Notes: generated from the letters alone by a model not told the origin. A DNA stretch of 10,062 bases from Chthoniobacter sp. (GCA_025352865.1 JANXSB010000090.1:1-10062), one strand, 5' to 3'. Positions 1 to 7,738 are shown, counted from the first letter of the stretch. Numbers and translations: made by a program.

Positions 1-1970
1 GCGGGGCTGGACATGGGCATCGTGAATGCGGGCCTGCTCGAAGTGTACGAGGAGATTCCAAAAGACCTGCTCGAACTCGTCGAGGACGTGCTGCTGAACC
101 GCCGGCCCGACGCCACGGAGCGGCTCGTCACCTTCGGCGAAAACATGAAGCAGAAGGCCGGCGGCCCGGTGGAAAAGGCGACCGAGGAGTGGCGCAAGCT
201 TTCTGTCGAGGAACGGCTCACGCATTCACTCGTCAAAGGCATCGACGCGTTTGTCGTCGCGGACACCGAGGAAGCGCGGCAGAAATACGACAAGCCGCTC
301 AGCGTGATCGAAGGCCCGCTGATGGACGGGATGAACGTGGTTGGCGATCTTTTCGGCGCGGGGAAAATGTTTCTTCCGCAGGTCGTCAAATCGGCGCGCG
401 TGATGAAGAAAGCGGTCGCGCATTTGCTGCCCTACATGGAGGCCGAAAAGGCGGCGACCATCGCCGCGGGCGGCGTCGTGAAGACGCAGGGGAAGGTGCT
501 CATGGCGACGGTCAAAGGCGACGTGCATGACATCGGCAAGAACATCGTGGGCGTGGTGCTCGGATGTAATAATTACGACGTGATCGACCTCGGCGTGATG
601 GTCTCGTGCGACAAAATCCTCGCCACCGCACGCGAGCTGAAGGTCGATGTCATCGGCCTCTCTGGGCTGATCACGCCATCGCTCGACGAGATGGTCCACG
701 TCGCTCGCGAGATGGAGCGCACGGGGATGAAGCAACCGCTGCTCATCGGCGGCGCGACCACCAGCAAGGCGCATACGGCGGTGAAGATCGCCCAGCATTT
801 CTCCCAGCCCGTCGTGCATGTGCTTGATGCGAGCCGGGCCGTGCCGGTCGTGAGCGCGCTCATCAGCGAAGAGCAGCGCGGCGCGTTTGCGGTCAAGAAT
901 CGCGAGGCGCAGGACCGCCTGCGCGCGACGCATTCTGGCACACGGCAGACGCTCATCCCGCTCGACGAAGCGCGCGCTCGTCGCACGCCGATCGCGTGGC
1001 GCGCGGAGGACATCGCGCAGCCGGAATTCACCGGCGTCCGCACGCTGTCGGACTTCCCGCTCGCCACGCTGCGCGAATACATCGACTGGACGCCGTTCTT
1101 TCATACGTGGGAGCTGCGCGGCGTTTACCCCTCGATCCTCACGCACGAAAAATACGGCGAGCAGGCGTCCAAACTTTTCGCCGACGCCAACGCATTGCTC
1201 GACCAGATCATCGCTGGCAAGCAGCTCACCGCGCAGGCCGTCTATGGTTTTTTCCCGGCGAACGCCATCGGCGACGACGTGCTGCTCTACACCGACGAAG
1301 CGCGCACGACGGAGTTGACGACGCTCCACTTCCTCCGCCAGCAGATCGCCAAGAAGGAAGGTGAACCCGATCAATCACTCGCCGACTTCATCGCGCCGCG
1401 CGACACGGCGCTACCCGATTACATCGCGGGCTTCGCTGTCACCACCGGCCACGGGCTCAAAGCCATCGTCGAAAAATTCCAGGCCGATCTTGACGACTAC
1501 AACGCCATCATGGCCGAGGCGTTGGCGGACAGGCTCGCCGAAGCCTTTGCCGAATGCCTGCACAAGCGAGTCCGCGACGAATGGGGATTTGGCAAAACGG
1601 AAAATCTTACGACCGACGAATTGATCGCCGAAAAGTATCGCGGCATCCGTCCCGCCGCCGGCTATCCCGCGTGCCCGGACCACACGGAAAAGGGCACGCT
1701 CTGGCAGCTCCTCGACGTGGAGAAAACGCCTGCATCAAGCTCACCGAATCCTTCGCCATGTGGCCCGGCAGCAGCGTCAGCGGGCTCTACTTCGCGCATC
1801 CGCAGGCGCGCTACTTCGGCCTCGGCAAAATCGACCGCGATCAGGTGCTCGACTACCACCTGCGCAAAGGGATGACCGTGCAGGAGGTCGAGCGCTGGCT
1901 CGGGCCGAATCTCAACTACGACCCCGCGGCACCAGCGAGCGCGGGCTGCGCGTGCGGTGTGGTGCATTGA
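1..1970 (+). CDS. metH: Cobalamin-dependent methionine synthase, C-terminal half (5' cut off by window, internal frameshift)
   Basis: This enzyme transfers a methyl group from methyltetrahydrofolate via methylcobalamin to homocysteine, giving methionine in the cytoplasm. The homocysteine and folate domains lie left of the window. Numbering codons from base 1, the cap domain fills about residues 1-110. The B12-binding Rossmann domain follows, with the DVHDIGKN motif (His176 is the lower cobalt ligand, with Asp174 in its relay) and Ser221 in GLSGLITPS. The AdoMet-dependent reactivation domain runs from about 330 to the end and shows RPAAGYPACP starting at Arg550. The first frame breaks after about base 1722. 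The conserved continuation (CIKLTESFAMWPGSSVSG, then the ERWLGPNL region) resumes at 1731 in another frame and ends at the TGA 1968-1970. Left uncorrected, the first frame runs to a spurious stop at 1875. About 656 residues are present once the shift is corrected. The C-terminus ends in a small Cys-containing tail (CACGVVH). Family identity is certain; whether the gene is intact in the living cell is not. Confidence 0.95.
1723..1731 (+). other. Frameshift site in metH (probable missing A in an A-run)
   Basis: The A-run at 1723-1726 has four bases. Adding one A gives Glu-Lys-Asn-Ala-Cys-Ile-Lys-Leu-Thr-Glu-Ser in one continuous frame, which agrees with the usual MetH sequence at this place. 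As given, the frame switches from position class 1 to class 0 between 1722 and 1731. Downstream residues remain highly conserved, so the change is either very recent or a homopolymer sequencing error. Confidence 0.85.
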
Positions 1971-2052
1971 GGCACCGCTAAGGATTCGCGCAGGTCAGGA
2001 ATATCTTGCGACCCGGCTTGCGCGGGCTTTGTCTCGACGCCTTTCCCGATCC

Positions 2053-3666
2053 ATGAAAATTCCCCGCCTCGTGCTCTGCGCGCTGATCGTCCCCATTTCG
2101 CTTTGCGCGCAGACGGTGCTGGTGAAGCCGTATGTGCAGCCGGGGAATGGGAGCACTTTGCAGGGGACGGATGTGAAGGTGATCGCGTGGGTGACGGAGC
2201 AGAAGCCGGCGGAGTATGTGCTGGAGTTTGCGGTCACGGGCGGGCCGATGCGGACGGCGAAAGTGGAACGGGTGGCGCTGGATTTTCAGCCGCCGAAACT
2301 GCCGCCGCCGAAGGCCACACCGATCATGGCGAAGCCGGGCACGCCGGCACCCGCGACGCCGGCTTCGCCTTTCTCCACGCCGAGCGGGAAGCTGCCGCTC
2401 GCGCCGCTGGGCAATGTGCCGGTGACGCTGGAGGATTTGCGGAGGGACATCATCCACGAGGCGTCGCCGGTGATCCCGGAGAAGGAGCAGCACTTTTTCA
2501 AATACGCGGCGACGCTCACGGAGTTGCCGTTTGACAGCGAGGTGACGTACCGCGTGCGGGTCGGCGCGACGGTGGTGCAGGAGGCGAAAGTGCGGACGCG
2601 GGCGAGTGCGGGAAAGCCGGTGAAATTCGTGATGATCGGCGATCTGGCGAATGGGTCGAAGGAGCAGAACGCGGTGGCGTTTCAGATGTTCCGGGTGAAG
2701 CCCGATTTCCTCGTGGTGCTGGGCGACATCGTTTATTCTGCGGGGCGGGTGAGCCAGTACATGCACCATTTCTGGCCCACGTACAACAACCCGCCGGAGA
2801 CCAGCGCGAAGGCCGGTGCGCCGCTGATGCAGACGATTCCGTTTTATCCCGTGATCGGGAATCACGACGCCGACATGGCGAAGCTGCCGGAGACGCCGGA
2901 TGCGTTTGGCGCGTTTTATTTTTTCCACGGGCCGCTGAATGGGCCGGGCCTCGGGCCGTGGAATACGCCGCTGGGGAAAGACCCAAAAGTGGCGGCGAAA
3001 TTCCGCGTGGACGCGGGCGCGAGCTTCCCGGCGCTGTGCGAGTATTCGTTCGATTACGGGCCCGCGCATTTCCTGATGCTCGACACGAACAGCTACAATA
3101 CCGCGAGCTTCATGCAGCTCGCGCCGTGGGTGGAAAAGGATCTCAAGGAATCGAAGCAGCGGTGGAAATTCGTGTGCATGCACGCGCCCGCGTTTCACAC
3201 CTCGCCGCAGCATTACACGGAGCAGAAGATGCGGCTGCTGGAGCCGATCTTCGAGGCGAACGGCGTGGACATCGTCTTCGCCGGGCACGTCCACAATTAT
3301 CAGCGCTCGAAGCCGCTGCTGTTCAAACCGAACCCGCCGGCGCGCGATCCGAAGGGGCGCGTGAATGGCGACTTCACGTTCGATGAGGAGTTCGACGGCG
3401 TAACGGGGACGGTGCCGAAAGGGATCATCCATGTCGTCACCGGCGGCGGCGGCGCGTCGCTCTACAACGCGAAGGATTTTGAGAAAACGGTCGCGCAATT
3501 GCAGAAGGACAATCCGGGGAATTACGTGCCGCTGACGGCGAAGTATGTGGCGGACAAGCTCTCGTTTTCGTTCATCGAACTGAGCCCGAATGAACTGGTG
3601 CTGAAGCAGATCAGCATCGAGGGCGCGGAGCTGGATCGCATCCGCATCACGAAGGGCGCGCGGTAG
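2053..3666 (+). CDS. Exported metallophosphoesterase, purple acid phosphatase-like
   Basis: This is predicted to be a 537-residue secreted or periplasmic phosphoesterase using a dinuclear metal centre; the substrate cannot be told. The start at 2053 is preferred over the in-frame 1957 because it begins directly with a signal peptide (MKIPRLVLCALIVPISLCAQ) and does not overlap metH. A Fn3-like N-terminal region (about 25-190) carries a Pro/Ala-rich insert at about 78-120. The catalytic domain then shows the metallophosphatase motifs in order: GDLANG (Asp197), GDIVY (Asp225, Tyr228), GNHD (Asn270, His271), the His377 region CMHAP, and GHVHNYQR (His412, His414). The Tyr in GDxxY and the Tyr-x-Arg after GHxH point to the purple acid phosphatase branch. 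In motif I the usual GDxG glycine is replaced by Ala199. No Shine-Dalgarno site is visible. The TAG stop lies inside a REP-like hairpin shared with the convergent downstream gene. Confidence 0.88.
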   Translation: MKIPRLVLCALIVPISLCAQTVLVKPYVQPGNGSTLQGTDVKVIAWVTEQKPAEYVLEFAVTGGPMRTAKVERVALDFQPPKLPPPKATPIMAKPGTPAPATPASPFSTPSGKLPLAPLGNVPVTLEDLRRDIIHEASPVIPEKEQHFFKYAATLTELPFDSEVTYRVRVGATVVQEAKVRTRASAGKPVKFVMIGDLANGSKEQNAVAFQMFRVKPDFLVVLGDIVYSAGRVSQYMHHFWPTYNNPPETSAKAGAPLMQTIPFYPVIGNHDADMAKLPETPDAFGAFYFFHGPLNGPGLGPWNTPLGKDPKVAAKFRVDAGASFPALCEYSFDYGPAHFLMLDTNSYNTASFMQLAPWVEKDLKESKQRWKFVCMHAPAFHTSPQHYTEQKMRLLEPIFEANGVDIVFAGHVHNYQRSKPLLFKPNPPARDPKGRVNGDFTFDEEFDGVTGTVPKGIIHVVTGGGGASLYNAKDFEKTVAQLQKDNPGNYVPLTAKYVADKLSFSFIELSPNELVLKQISIEGAELDRIRITKGAR

Positions 3667-3782
3667 GGACGGCACTCCGTGCCGTCCGCGAACGTGATGA
3701 CGTGAACGCGGGCGGAAAGACGTTCGCCCACCGCCTCGCTGGCGCTTGCCCGGCGGACGGCACGGAGTGCCGTCCCTACCGC
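3660..3782. repeat. Pair of inverted REP-like hairpins (BIME-like element) between convergent genes
   Basis: The 30 bases at 3660-3689 are perfectly repeated in inverted orientation at 3753-3782, with a 63-base spacer. Each arm is itself a hairpin with the 9-bp stem GGACGGCAC / GTGCCGTCC and a 3-base loop (stems 3667-3675 with 3679-3687, and 3755-3763 with 3767-3775). The spacer holds a weaker hairpin, GGGCG at 3710-3714 with CGCCC at 3725-3729. This head-to-head layout resembles bacterial interspersed mosaic elements built from REP sequences. Lying in the 3' ends of two converging genes, it could stop or protect both transcripts. There is no U-tract, so a classical intrinsic terminator is not shown. 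The left arm supplies the phosphatase stop codon (3664-3666). Confidence 0.85.
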
Positions 3783-3797
3783 CGCTGGCGATGTCGC

Positions 3798-4700
3798 CTA
3801 CTTTTTCAGCAGCCCGCGTTTTTCCATCCACTCGGCGGCGCGCGCGGGCCAGGTGGTGACGGCGTGGGCGCTGGGGCGCAGGCCGTAGCCGTGGCCGCCG
3901 TCGGGATAAAGGTGCAGCTCGCAGGGCACCTTCGCGGTCTTCAGCGCGAGCGAGTAAACGTAGGCGCTTTCGACATGGACGGGATCATCCTGCGTCATGG
4001 CGATGAAGGCGGGTGGCGTCTGCGCGGTGACTTTGATTTCCGGCGCGAGCGTGTCGCCGCCGTCCTTGAGCGTGAGGTAGGCGGGGTAGATGAGGATGGT
4101 GAAATCCGGGCGGCAGCTTGTTTTGTCCGCGTCGTCGAGCGGCTCGTAGGTGCGCGTGTCGAAGCCCGTACTGACCGCCGCGGCGAGATGTCCGCCCGCG
4201 GAGAAACCGAGCACGCCGAGGCGCTGCGGATCGAGCCCGAGTTCCTTCGCGCGAGAGCGCACGAGCCCGAGCGCGCGCTGCGCGTCCTGGAGCGGGGCGG
4301 TGTGCTTTTCGAGGCCCGCGCGGCGCGGCACGCGGTACTTCAGCACGATGCCGGTGACGCCGATGGAGTTCAGCCAGTCGGCGACTTCCGTTCCTTCCAG
4401 ATCCCACGCGAGAATATTGTAGGCACCGCCCGGACAGATGACGACCGCCGCGCCGGTGTCCTTGTCTTTCGGCGGAGAGAAAATGGTCATCGCCGGCTGC
4501 GCGACATTGCCGAGCCGCATCAGCCGCTTCCCGCCGACGAGCCCGTCCGTCGGTTTCGTCGTATCCACCTCCGCGCCGATGCCGCCCTTTTCTCCGGGCG
4601 CTTCATTCGGCCAAAGGCGGATCGGCTCCGGTGGCTCGGCGCAACGTGCGGCGACGGGCAGGAGGACGGTGAGCGTGAGGGCGGCGAGGAGGGTTTTCAT
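3798..4700 (-). CDS. Exported alpha/beta-hydrolase, acetyl-esterase (BD-FAE / xylan-esterase-like) family
   Basis: This 300-residue secreted serine hydrolase probably removes acyl groups from carbohydrate or small-molecule esters; the exact substrate is unknown. It begins with a signal peptide (MKTLLAALTLTVLLPVAARCA). The IRLWPNEAPGE segment that follows is typical of this family near the start of the mature protein. The fold shows the oxyanion-loop motif CPGGAY (89-94), the nucleophile elbow GFSAGGH (Ser167), an acidic residue in TQDDPVHVES (Asp238 or Asp239), and the catalytic His270 in DGGHGYG. In Verrucomicrobiota such proteins are often annotated as endo-xylanase or acetylxylan esterase, but the sequence supports an esterase, not a glycosidase. 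The longer reading frame back to 5132 is rejected because it would overlap the divergent aldolase gene. The gene converges on the phosphatase and shares the REP-like element as its 3' flank. Confidence 0.88.
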   Translation of the reverse strand: MKTLLAALTLTVLLPVAARCAEPPEPIRLWPNEAPGEKGGIGAEVDTTKPTDGLVGGKRLMRLGNVAQPAMTIFSPPKDKDTGAAVVICPGGAYNILAWDLEGTEVADWLNSIGVTGIVLKYRVPRRAGLEKHTAPLQDAQRALGLVRSRAKELGLDPQRLGVLGFSAGGHLAAAVSTGFDTRTYEPLDDADKTSCRPDFTILIYPAYLTLKDGGDTLAPEIKVTAQTPPAFIAMTQDDPVHVESAYVYSLALKTAKVPCELHLYPDGGHGYGLRPSAHAVTTWPARAAEWMEKRGLLKK

Positions 4701-4776
4701 GCGAGTGAAAGCAATGGCCGACAGCGCGCGCGCAAGCAAGAGCGCGGTGCGCGAGGTGTTTCTGCGCGGTGTTTCT

Positions 4777-4812
4777 AAATCCTGTTCATCCCGCAAATCC
4801 TGTCTAAAAAAA
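4777..4812. repeat. Degenerate 9-bp tandem repeat upstream of the aldolase gene
   Basis: AAATCCTGT occurs at 4777-4785 and exactly again at 4795-4803. The 9 bases between them (TCATCCCGC) are a diverged copy, giving a 9-bp period. The array is followed by an A-rich run (4806-4812) and ends about 10 bases before the aldolase start, within the 121-bp gap between divergent genes. It is clearly AT-richer than its surroundings. I recall similar ATCCTGTTCATCCTGT-type strings scattered between genes in several environmental bacterial phyla, but cannot confirm this here. Confidence 0.6.
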
Positions 4813-4821
4813 GAAGTCCCC

Positions 4822-5466
4822 ATGACCAAACCCGAGATCATCCAGCGCCTCCTCGACCCCGGCATCATCGCCATCATCCGCGCCGATTCCCCGGATGCGC
4901 TGCTGCGCGCCGCCGAGGCGCTGCTCGCGGGCGGCGTCACCGCGATGGAGGTCACCATGACCACGCCGAACGCGCTCCAGGTCATCGGCGATGTCGCCGC
5001 GAAATTTGGCGACCGCGTGCTCATGGGCGTGGGCAGCGTGCTCGACGCGGAAACGGCGCGCGCGGCGCTGCTCGCGGGCGCGGAGTATGTCGTCACGCCG
5101 GTCACGCGGCCCGAGGTCATCCGCCTGTGCAACCGCTACGGCAAGCCCATCGCCTGCGGCGCTTTCACGCCCACGGAATGCCTGCTCGCCTACGAATCCG
5201 GCGCGGATTTTGTGAAGCTCTTCCCCGCCGACCAGGCCGGCCCGGCTTACATCAAAAACATTCTCGCGCCGCTGCCGATGCTCCAGATCATTCCGACCGG
5301 CGGTGTCACGCCGGAGACGGCGGGCGCGTTTTTGCAAGCGGGATGCGTGGCCCTCGGCGCAGGCTCCGCGCTGGTCTCGCGCGAGGTGCTGGCGAAACGC
5401 GACTGGAAAGCACTCACGCAGCGCGCGAAGGATTTTGTGAAAGCGGTGCGTGCCGCGAAAAAGTAA
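4822..5466 (+). CDS. eda: Bifunctional KDPG/KHG aldolase family protein
   Basis: This is a class I aldolase that splits 2-keto-3-deoxy-6-phosphogluconate into pyruvate and glyceraldehyde-3-phosphate (Entner-Doudoroff and uronate pathways), or handles related 2-keto acids. The protein is 214 residues, normal for the family, and fills one TIM barrel. Visible motifs are IIAIIRAD near the N-terminus, the catalytic Glu43 in AMEVTMTTP, GVGSVL, VTPVTRPEV, CGAFTPTE, the Schiff-base Lys132 in FVKLFPAD, and the phosphate-binding PTGGVTPE. The position of the E. coli arginine in EVTLR is Thr here, as in the Thermotoga-type enzymes. ATG 4822 fits the usual N-terminus; longer in-frame starts would run into the divergent hydrolase. 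A purine-rich AAGAAG lies about 5 bases upstream and may be a weak ribosome-binding site. No kinase or dehydratase partner is adjacent, so the exact substrate is open. Confidence 0.9.
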   Translation: MTKPEIIQRLLDPGIIAIIRADSPDALLRAAEALLAGGVTAMEVTMTTPNALQVIGDVAAKFGDRVLMGVGSVLDAETARAALLAGAEYVVTPVTRPEVIRLCNRYGKPIACGAFTPTECLLAYESGADFVKLFPADQAGPAYIKNILAPLPMLQIIPTGGVTPETAGAFLQAGCVALGAGSALVSREVLAKRDWKALTQRAKDFVKAVRAAKK

Positions 5467-5492
5467 GCCGTCGGTGACGGGTGCCCGATCGT

Positions 5493-5508
5493 CCGCACCG
5501 GCGTGCGG
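5493..5508 (+). terminator. Small GC hairpin after the aldolase gene (weak terminator candidate)
   Basis: CCGCAC at 5493-5498 pairs perfectly with GTGCGG at 5503-5508 around a 4-base loop, 26 bases after the aldolase stop. No T-run follows, only CAAAGAACC. It may act as a 3' end structure, but GC-rich DNA makes such short stems by chance. Confidence 0.25.
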
Positions 5509-5551
5509 CAAAGAACCTGACAAAGCGGCGCGCGTTCGCTACATCGCGCGG

Positions 5552-5620
5552 ATGCCCGACATCCCGCCGCGACACCGCCTCGACCTGACCATTGCCGCGT
5601 CCGGCGTCGTCCGCGCATGA
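5552..5620 (+). CDS. Possible 22-residue leader peptide overlapping the flavoprotein start
   Basis: An ATG at 5552 opens a 22-codon frame that stops at TGA 5618-5620. It overlaps the flavoprotein ATG (5617-5619) by the four bases ATGA, the classic arrangement for translational coupling. The peptide (MPDIPPRHRLDLTIAASGVV then RA) has no recognisable domain and no ribosome-binding site. The same frame stays open upstream without another ATG, as is common in GC-rich DNA. It could easily be chance. Confidence 0.15.
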   Translation: MPDIPPRHRLDLTIAASGVVRA

Positions 5621-6768
5621 CGGTGGGCGCGGCGGAATACGATGTGGCGGTGGTCGGCGCGGGGCCGGGCGGGAGCGCGGCGGCGCTGGCGCTGAGCCGG
5701 GGCGGGTTGCGCACGGTGATTTTGGAAAAGGCGGTGCCGCCGCGCTACAAGACGTGCGGCGGCGGACTGCTCGGGCGCACGCTCGATCTTCTCCCGCTCG
5801 ATGTGCGCGCAGTGGTGGAGCGCGAGTGCTTTTCCGCGGAGCTGCATCATCACGGGCCGGCGCTGAGTTTCGCCACGCAGCGCGAGCGGCCCGTGGTTTC
5901 GATGGTCATGCGGGATCGCTTCGATCATCTGCTCACCGCCGCCGCGCAGGACGCGGGTGCGACGCTGCTGGCGGGTGCGCCGGTGGTGTCGGTCGCGGCG
6001 CGTGCGGATGGAGTGGAGTTGAAAACGAAAGCGGGTGCCGTCAGCGCGCGTTTCGTTATTGGCGCGGATGGCGTGGGCAGTGTGGTCGCGCGGCAGTGCG
6101 GGCTGCCGGAATTGCGCGATGTGATCCCCGCGCTGGAGTGCGAGGTCACGGTCGATGCGGCGCAGTTTGAAAAATTCCGCCACGCGGCGCGCTTTGATTT
6201 CGGGCTCACGCCGCACGGCTACGCGTGGGTTTTTCCAAAGCGCGAGCATCTCTCCATCGGCGTGCTCACCACGCGGCGCGGCTCGTGCAATCTGAACGCC
6301 GAATACGCCCGCTACCTCGCGCAGCTCGGCCTCGCGGGCCCGCTCCGCGAGGAGCGCCACGGCTACATGATCCCGCTCCGTCCTCGCGCGCGGATGTTCG
6401 ACGCGCCGCGCGTGCTGCTCATCGGCGACGCCGCCGGGCTCGCCGATCCGCTCATGGCGGAGGGCATCTCCGGCGCGATCCGCAGCGGCCAACTCGCCGC
6501 GCGGGCGATCCTCGAAAACGGCTTCGACGACCGCGCCACGCGCCGCGCCTATCGCGCGCATCTCGGCTCCACGCTGCTGCCCGAGCTGCGCATCGCCCGC
6601 GTGCTCGCGCGGTTGATCTACGATTCGTCCCGCGCCCGCACCTGGCTGCTCGCGCGCCACGGCCAGCGGCTGAGCGAGCTGCTCACGCGCGTGGTCATGG
6701 GCGAAACCAGCTACCGCGCGACGCTCGGCGAGCCGCGCAATTATTGGAAGCTGCTCGCCGCGCGCTGA
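5617..6768 (+). CDS. FAD-dependent oxidoreductase, geranylgeranyl reductase family
   Basis: This 383-residue flavoprotein is of the type that saturates isoprenoid double bonds (quinone side chains, prenyl lipids, chlorophyll tails) or modifies related hydrophobic substrates. The N-terminal dinucleotide-binding site is VVGAGPGGSAAAL (GAGPGG at 14-19), with the ribose-binding acid Glu37 in VILEK. The KTCGGGL segment at 45-51 is characteristic of the family. A second FAD contact is GDAAGLADPLMAEGI with Asp271. The substrate-domain signature YAWVFPK lies between them. Length and motif order are normal. ATG 5617 places the GxGxxG motif at the usual distance from the N-terminus, and no upstream in-frame start is seen. 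A tiny frame overlaps the start codon. The next gene follows after 28 bases on the same strand, so the two may be co-transcribed. No photosynthesis or carotenoid genes are nearby, so the substrate is not inferable. Confidence 0.87.
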   Translation: MTVGAAEYDVAVVGAGPGGSAAALALSRGGLRTVILEKAVPPRYKTCGGGLLGRTLDLLPLDVRAVVERECFSAELHHHGPALSFATQRERPVVSMVMRDRFDHLLTAAAQDAGATLLAGAPVVSVAARADGVELKTKAGAVSARFVIGADGVGSVVARQCGLPELRDVIPALECEVTVDAAQFEKFRHAARFDFGLTPHGYAWVFPKREHLSIGVLTTRRGSCNLNAEYARYLAQLGLAGPLREERHGYMIPLRPRARMFDAPRVLLIGDAAGLADPLMAEGISGAIRSGQLAARAILENGFDDRATRRAYRAHLGSTLLPELRIARVLARLIYDSSRARTWLLARHGQRLSELLTRVVMGETSYRATLGEPRNYWKLLAAR

Positions 6769-6796
6769 AAGTGCCGGTTAAGCTCCCGCCGTCCCC

Positions 6797-7738
6797 ATGA
6801 GCGCGCCGCACCGTCCATTCCTCCGTCGCTTCACGCTGGCGCTGCTGGGGATGCTTCTGCTCATGGCGGTGGTCTTTGCTGGGTTGGGGTGGATGGTCGC
6901 GCGAGACTATAAGTTCCCTTGGGTGAGCAATGCACTTGGCGACGAGAAGTTCATTCGCTTGTGGCATTGGTATTCTGGTTTCATGGAGAGCGTGATGCCC
7001 GGTGATAGGGATGGGGACTTGGTTTGCGATGGGGCGGAGTTATTCGAGGGCACCGATCCGAATAATCCGATGAGCCTCTCGGAGGTGGCAGGCCCCTGTC
7101 GTCCCGACAGTGTCATTCATCCCACCATTATTCCCTATTGCGGAGAGCGAATGGCCACGCGTTGGATGCAGGGAGTCGATCCAAGGGGTACGAGTACGAG
7201 GCGATGGCCGCGAGGATTTCATGCCGTCGTATCTGCGGATCAACCGATCTTGCTGGCGAAGGATGGAGCCGGGGCACCGACGAAAGGGCCGTTGGTGGTG
7301 CCGGTGAGTGAGAGCGGGGAGTTGGAGTTTGACATTCTCGCTGAGCGAGCATTTGGAGCAGTGCTTTTGGATTTTCGAAATCCAGCGACCAAGGAAAGTT
7401 TCGGGTGGTTGCGTGTTTGGTGTCTTGGATGGCGGACGGCACCGGTCCCCGTTTCGATCGATGGTGGCTCTCCCGACGTGGCTTTCCATAACTGGGTAAA
7501 ATGGCCGGATTCCTATCAGGATGCATACAAGATGAAATGGGTGGCTCCCGTTGGTTGGACGGGTGGCTACGTCATCGAGGCAGCTCGTGAGCAGGGTGAT
7601 GAGAGGTGGCAGCCAATACATTGGGAGGAGTCGGCGCAAACGGAGTGGTCATTCGGTTTTCAAAATTTGGAAGATTTCCCCGACTACACCGGCCCGCTGA
7701 AATTCCGCGTCGTGCCGGTGAGCGCGACGCCGCCGTGA
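6797..7738 (+). CDS. Membrane-anchored protein of unknown function with a single TSP3-like calcium motif
   Basis: I do not recognise this 313-residue protein. An N-terminal basic stretch (HRPFLRR) precedes one hydrophobic helix at about 12-34, so it is probably anchored in the inner membrane with its bulk outside the cytoplasm, or secreted. Residues 69-91 read PGDRDGDLVCDGAELFEGTDPNN. This matches one bacterial thrombospondin type 3 repeat, with calcium-ligating acids Asp70, Asp72, Asp74, Asp78 and Glu81. The rest looks like a beta-rich domain with many Trp and Pro and few Lys, without known catalytic motifs. The body (about 6900-7680) is visibly less GC-rich and uses more A/T-ending codons than the genes around it, while both ends match the neighbours. 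It starts 28 bases after the flavoprotein stop. The real coding frame is supported by the signal anchor, the motif and uninterrupted length. Confidence 0.75.
   Translation: MSAPHRPFLRRFTLALLGMLLLMAVVFAGLGWMVARDYKFPWVSNALGDEKFIRLWHWYSGFMESVMPGDRDGDLVCDGAELFEGTDPNNPMSLSEVAGPCRPDSVIHPTIIPYCGERMATRWMQGVDPRGTSTRRWPRGFHAVVSADQPILLAKDGAGAPTKGPLVVPVSESGELEFDILAERAFGAVLLDFRNPATKESFGWLRVWCLGWRTAPVPVSIDGGSPDVAFHNWVKWPDSYQDAYKMKWVAPVGWTGGYVIEAAREQGDERWQPIHWEESAQTEWSFGFQNLEDFPDYTGPLKFRVVPVSATPP

Noticed and set aside
226..1374. Long minus-strand open frame opposite metH
   Set aside because: It is Arg/His/Asp-rich without any motif and lies opposite unmistakable MetH sequence. Long antisense frames are expected in GC-rich genes.
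2011..2036. CCCG/CGGG pairing between metH and the phosphatase as a terminator
   Set aside because: The stem is only about 4 bp with no real U-run; this is chance level in GC-rich DNA.
1978..3831. 617-codon minus-strand frame opposite the phosphatase
   Set aside because: Composition is dominated by Arg, His and Leu with no recognisable domain, while the plus strand carries a full set of phosphatase motifs and a signal peptide.
3702..4778. Plus-strand frame opposite the alpha/beta-hydrolase
   Set aside because: It begins inside the inverted repeat, lacks motifs, and overlaps an intact hydrolase with catalytic triad on the other strand.
4701..5132. N-terminal extension of the hydrolase frame
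   Set aside because: It would add about 144 residues before a perfect signal peptide and overlap the divergent aldolase gene.
5539..6660. Minus-strand frame opposite the flavoprotein
   Set aside because: Arg/Ala/His-rich shadow of a gene with clear FAD-binding motifs.
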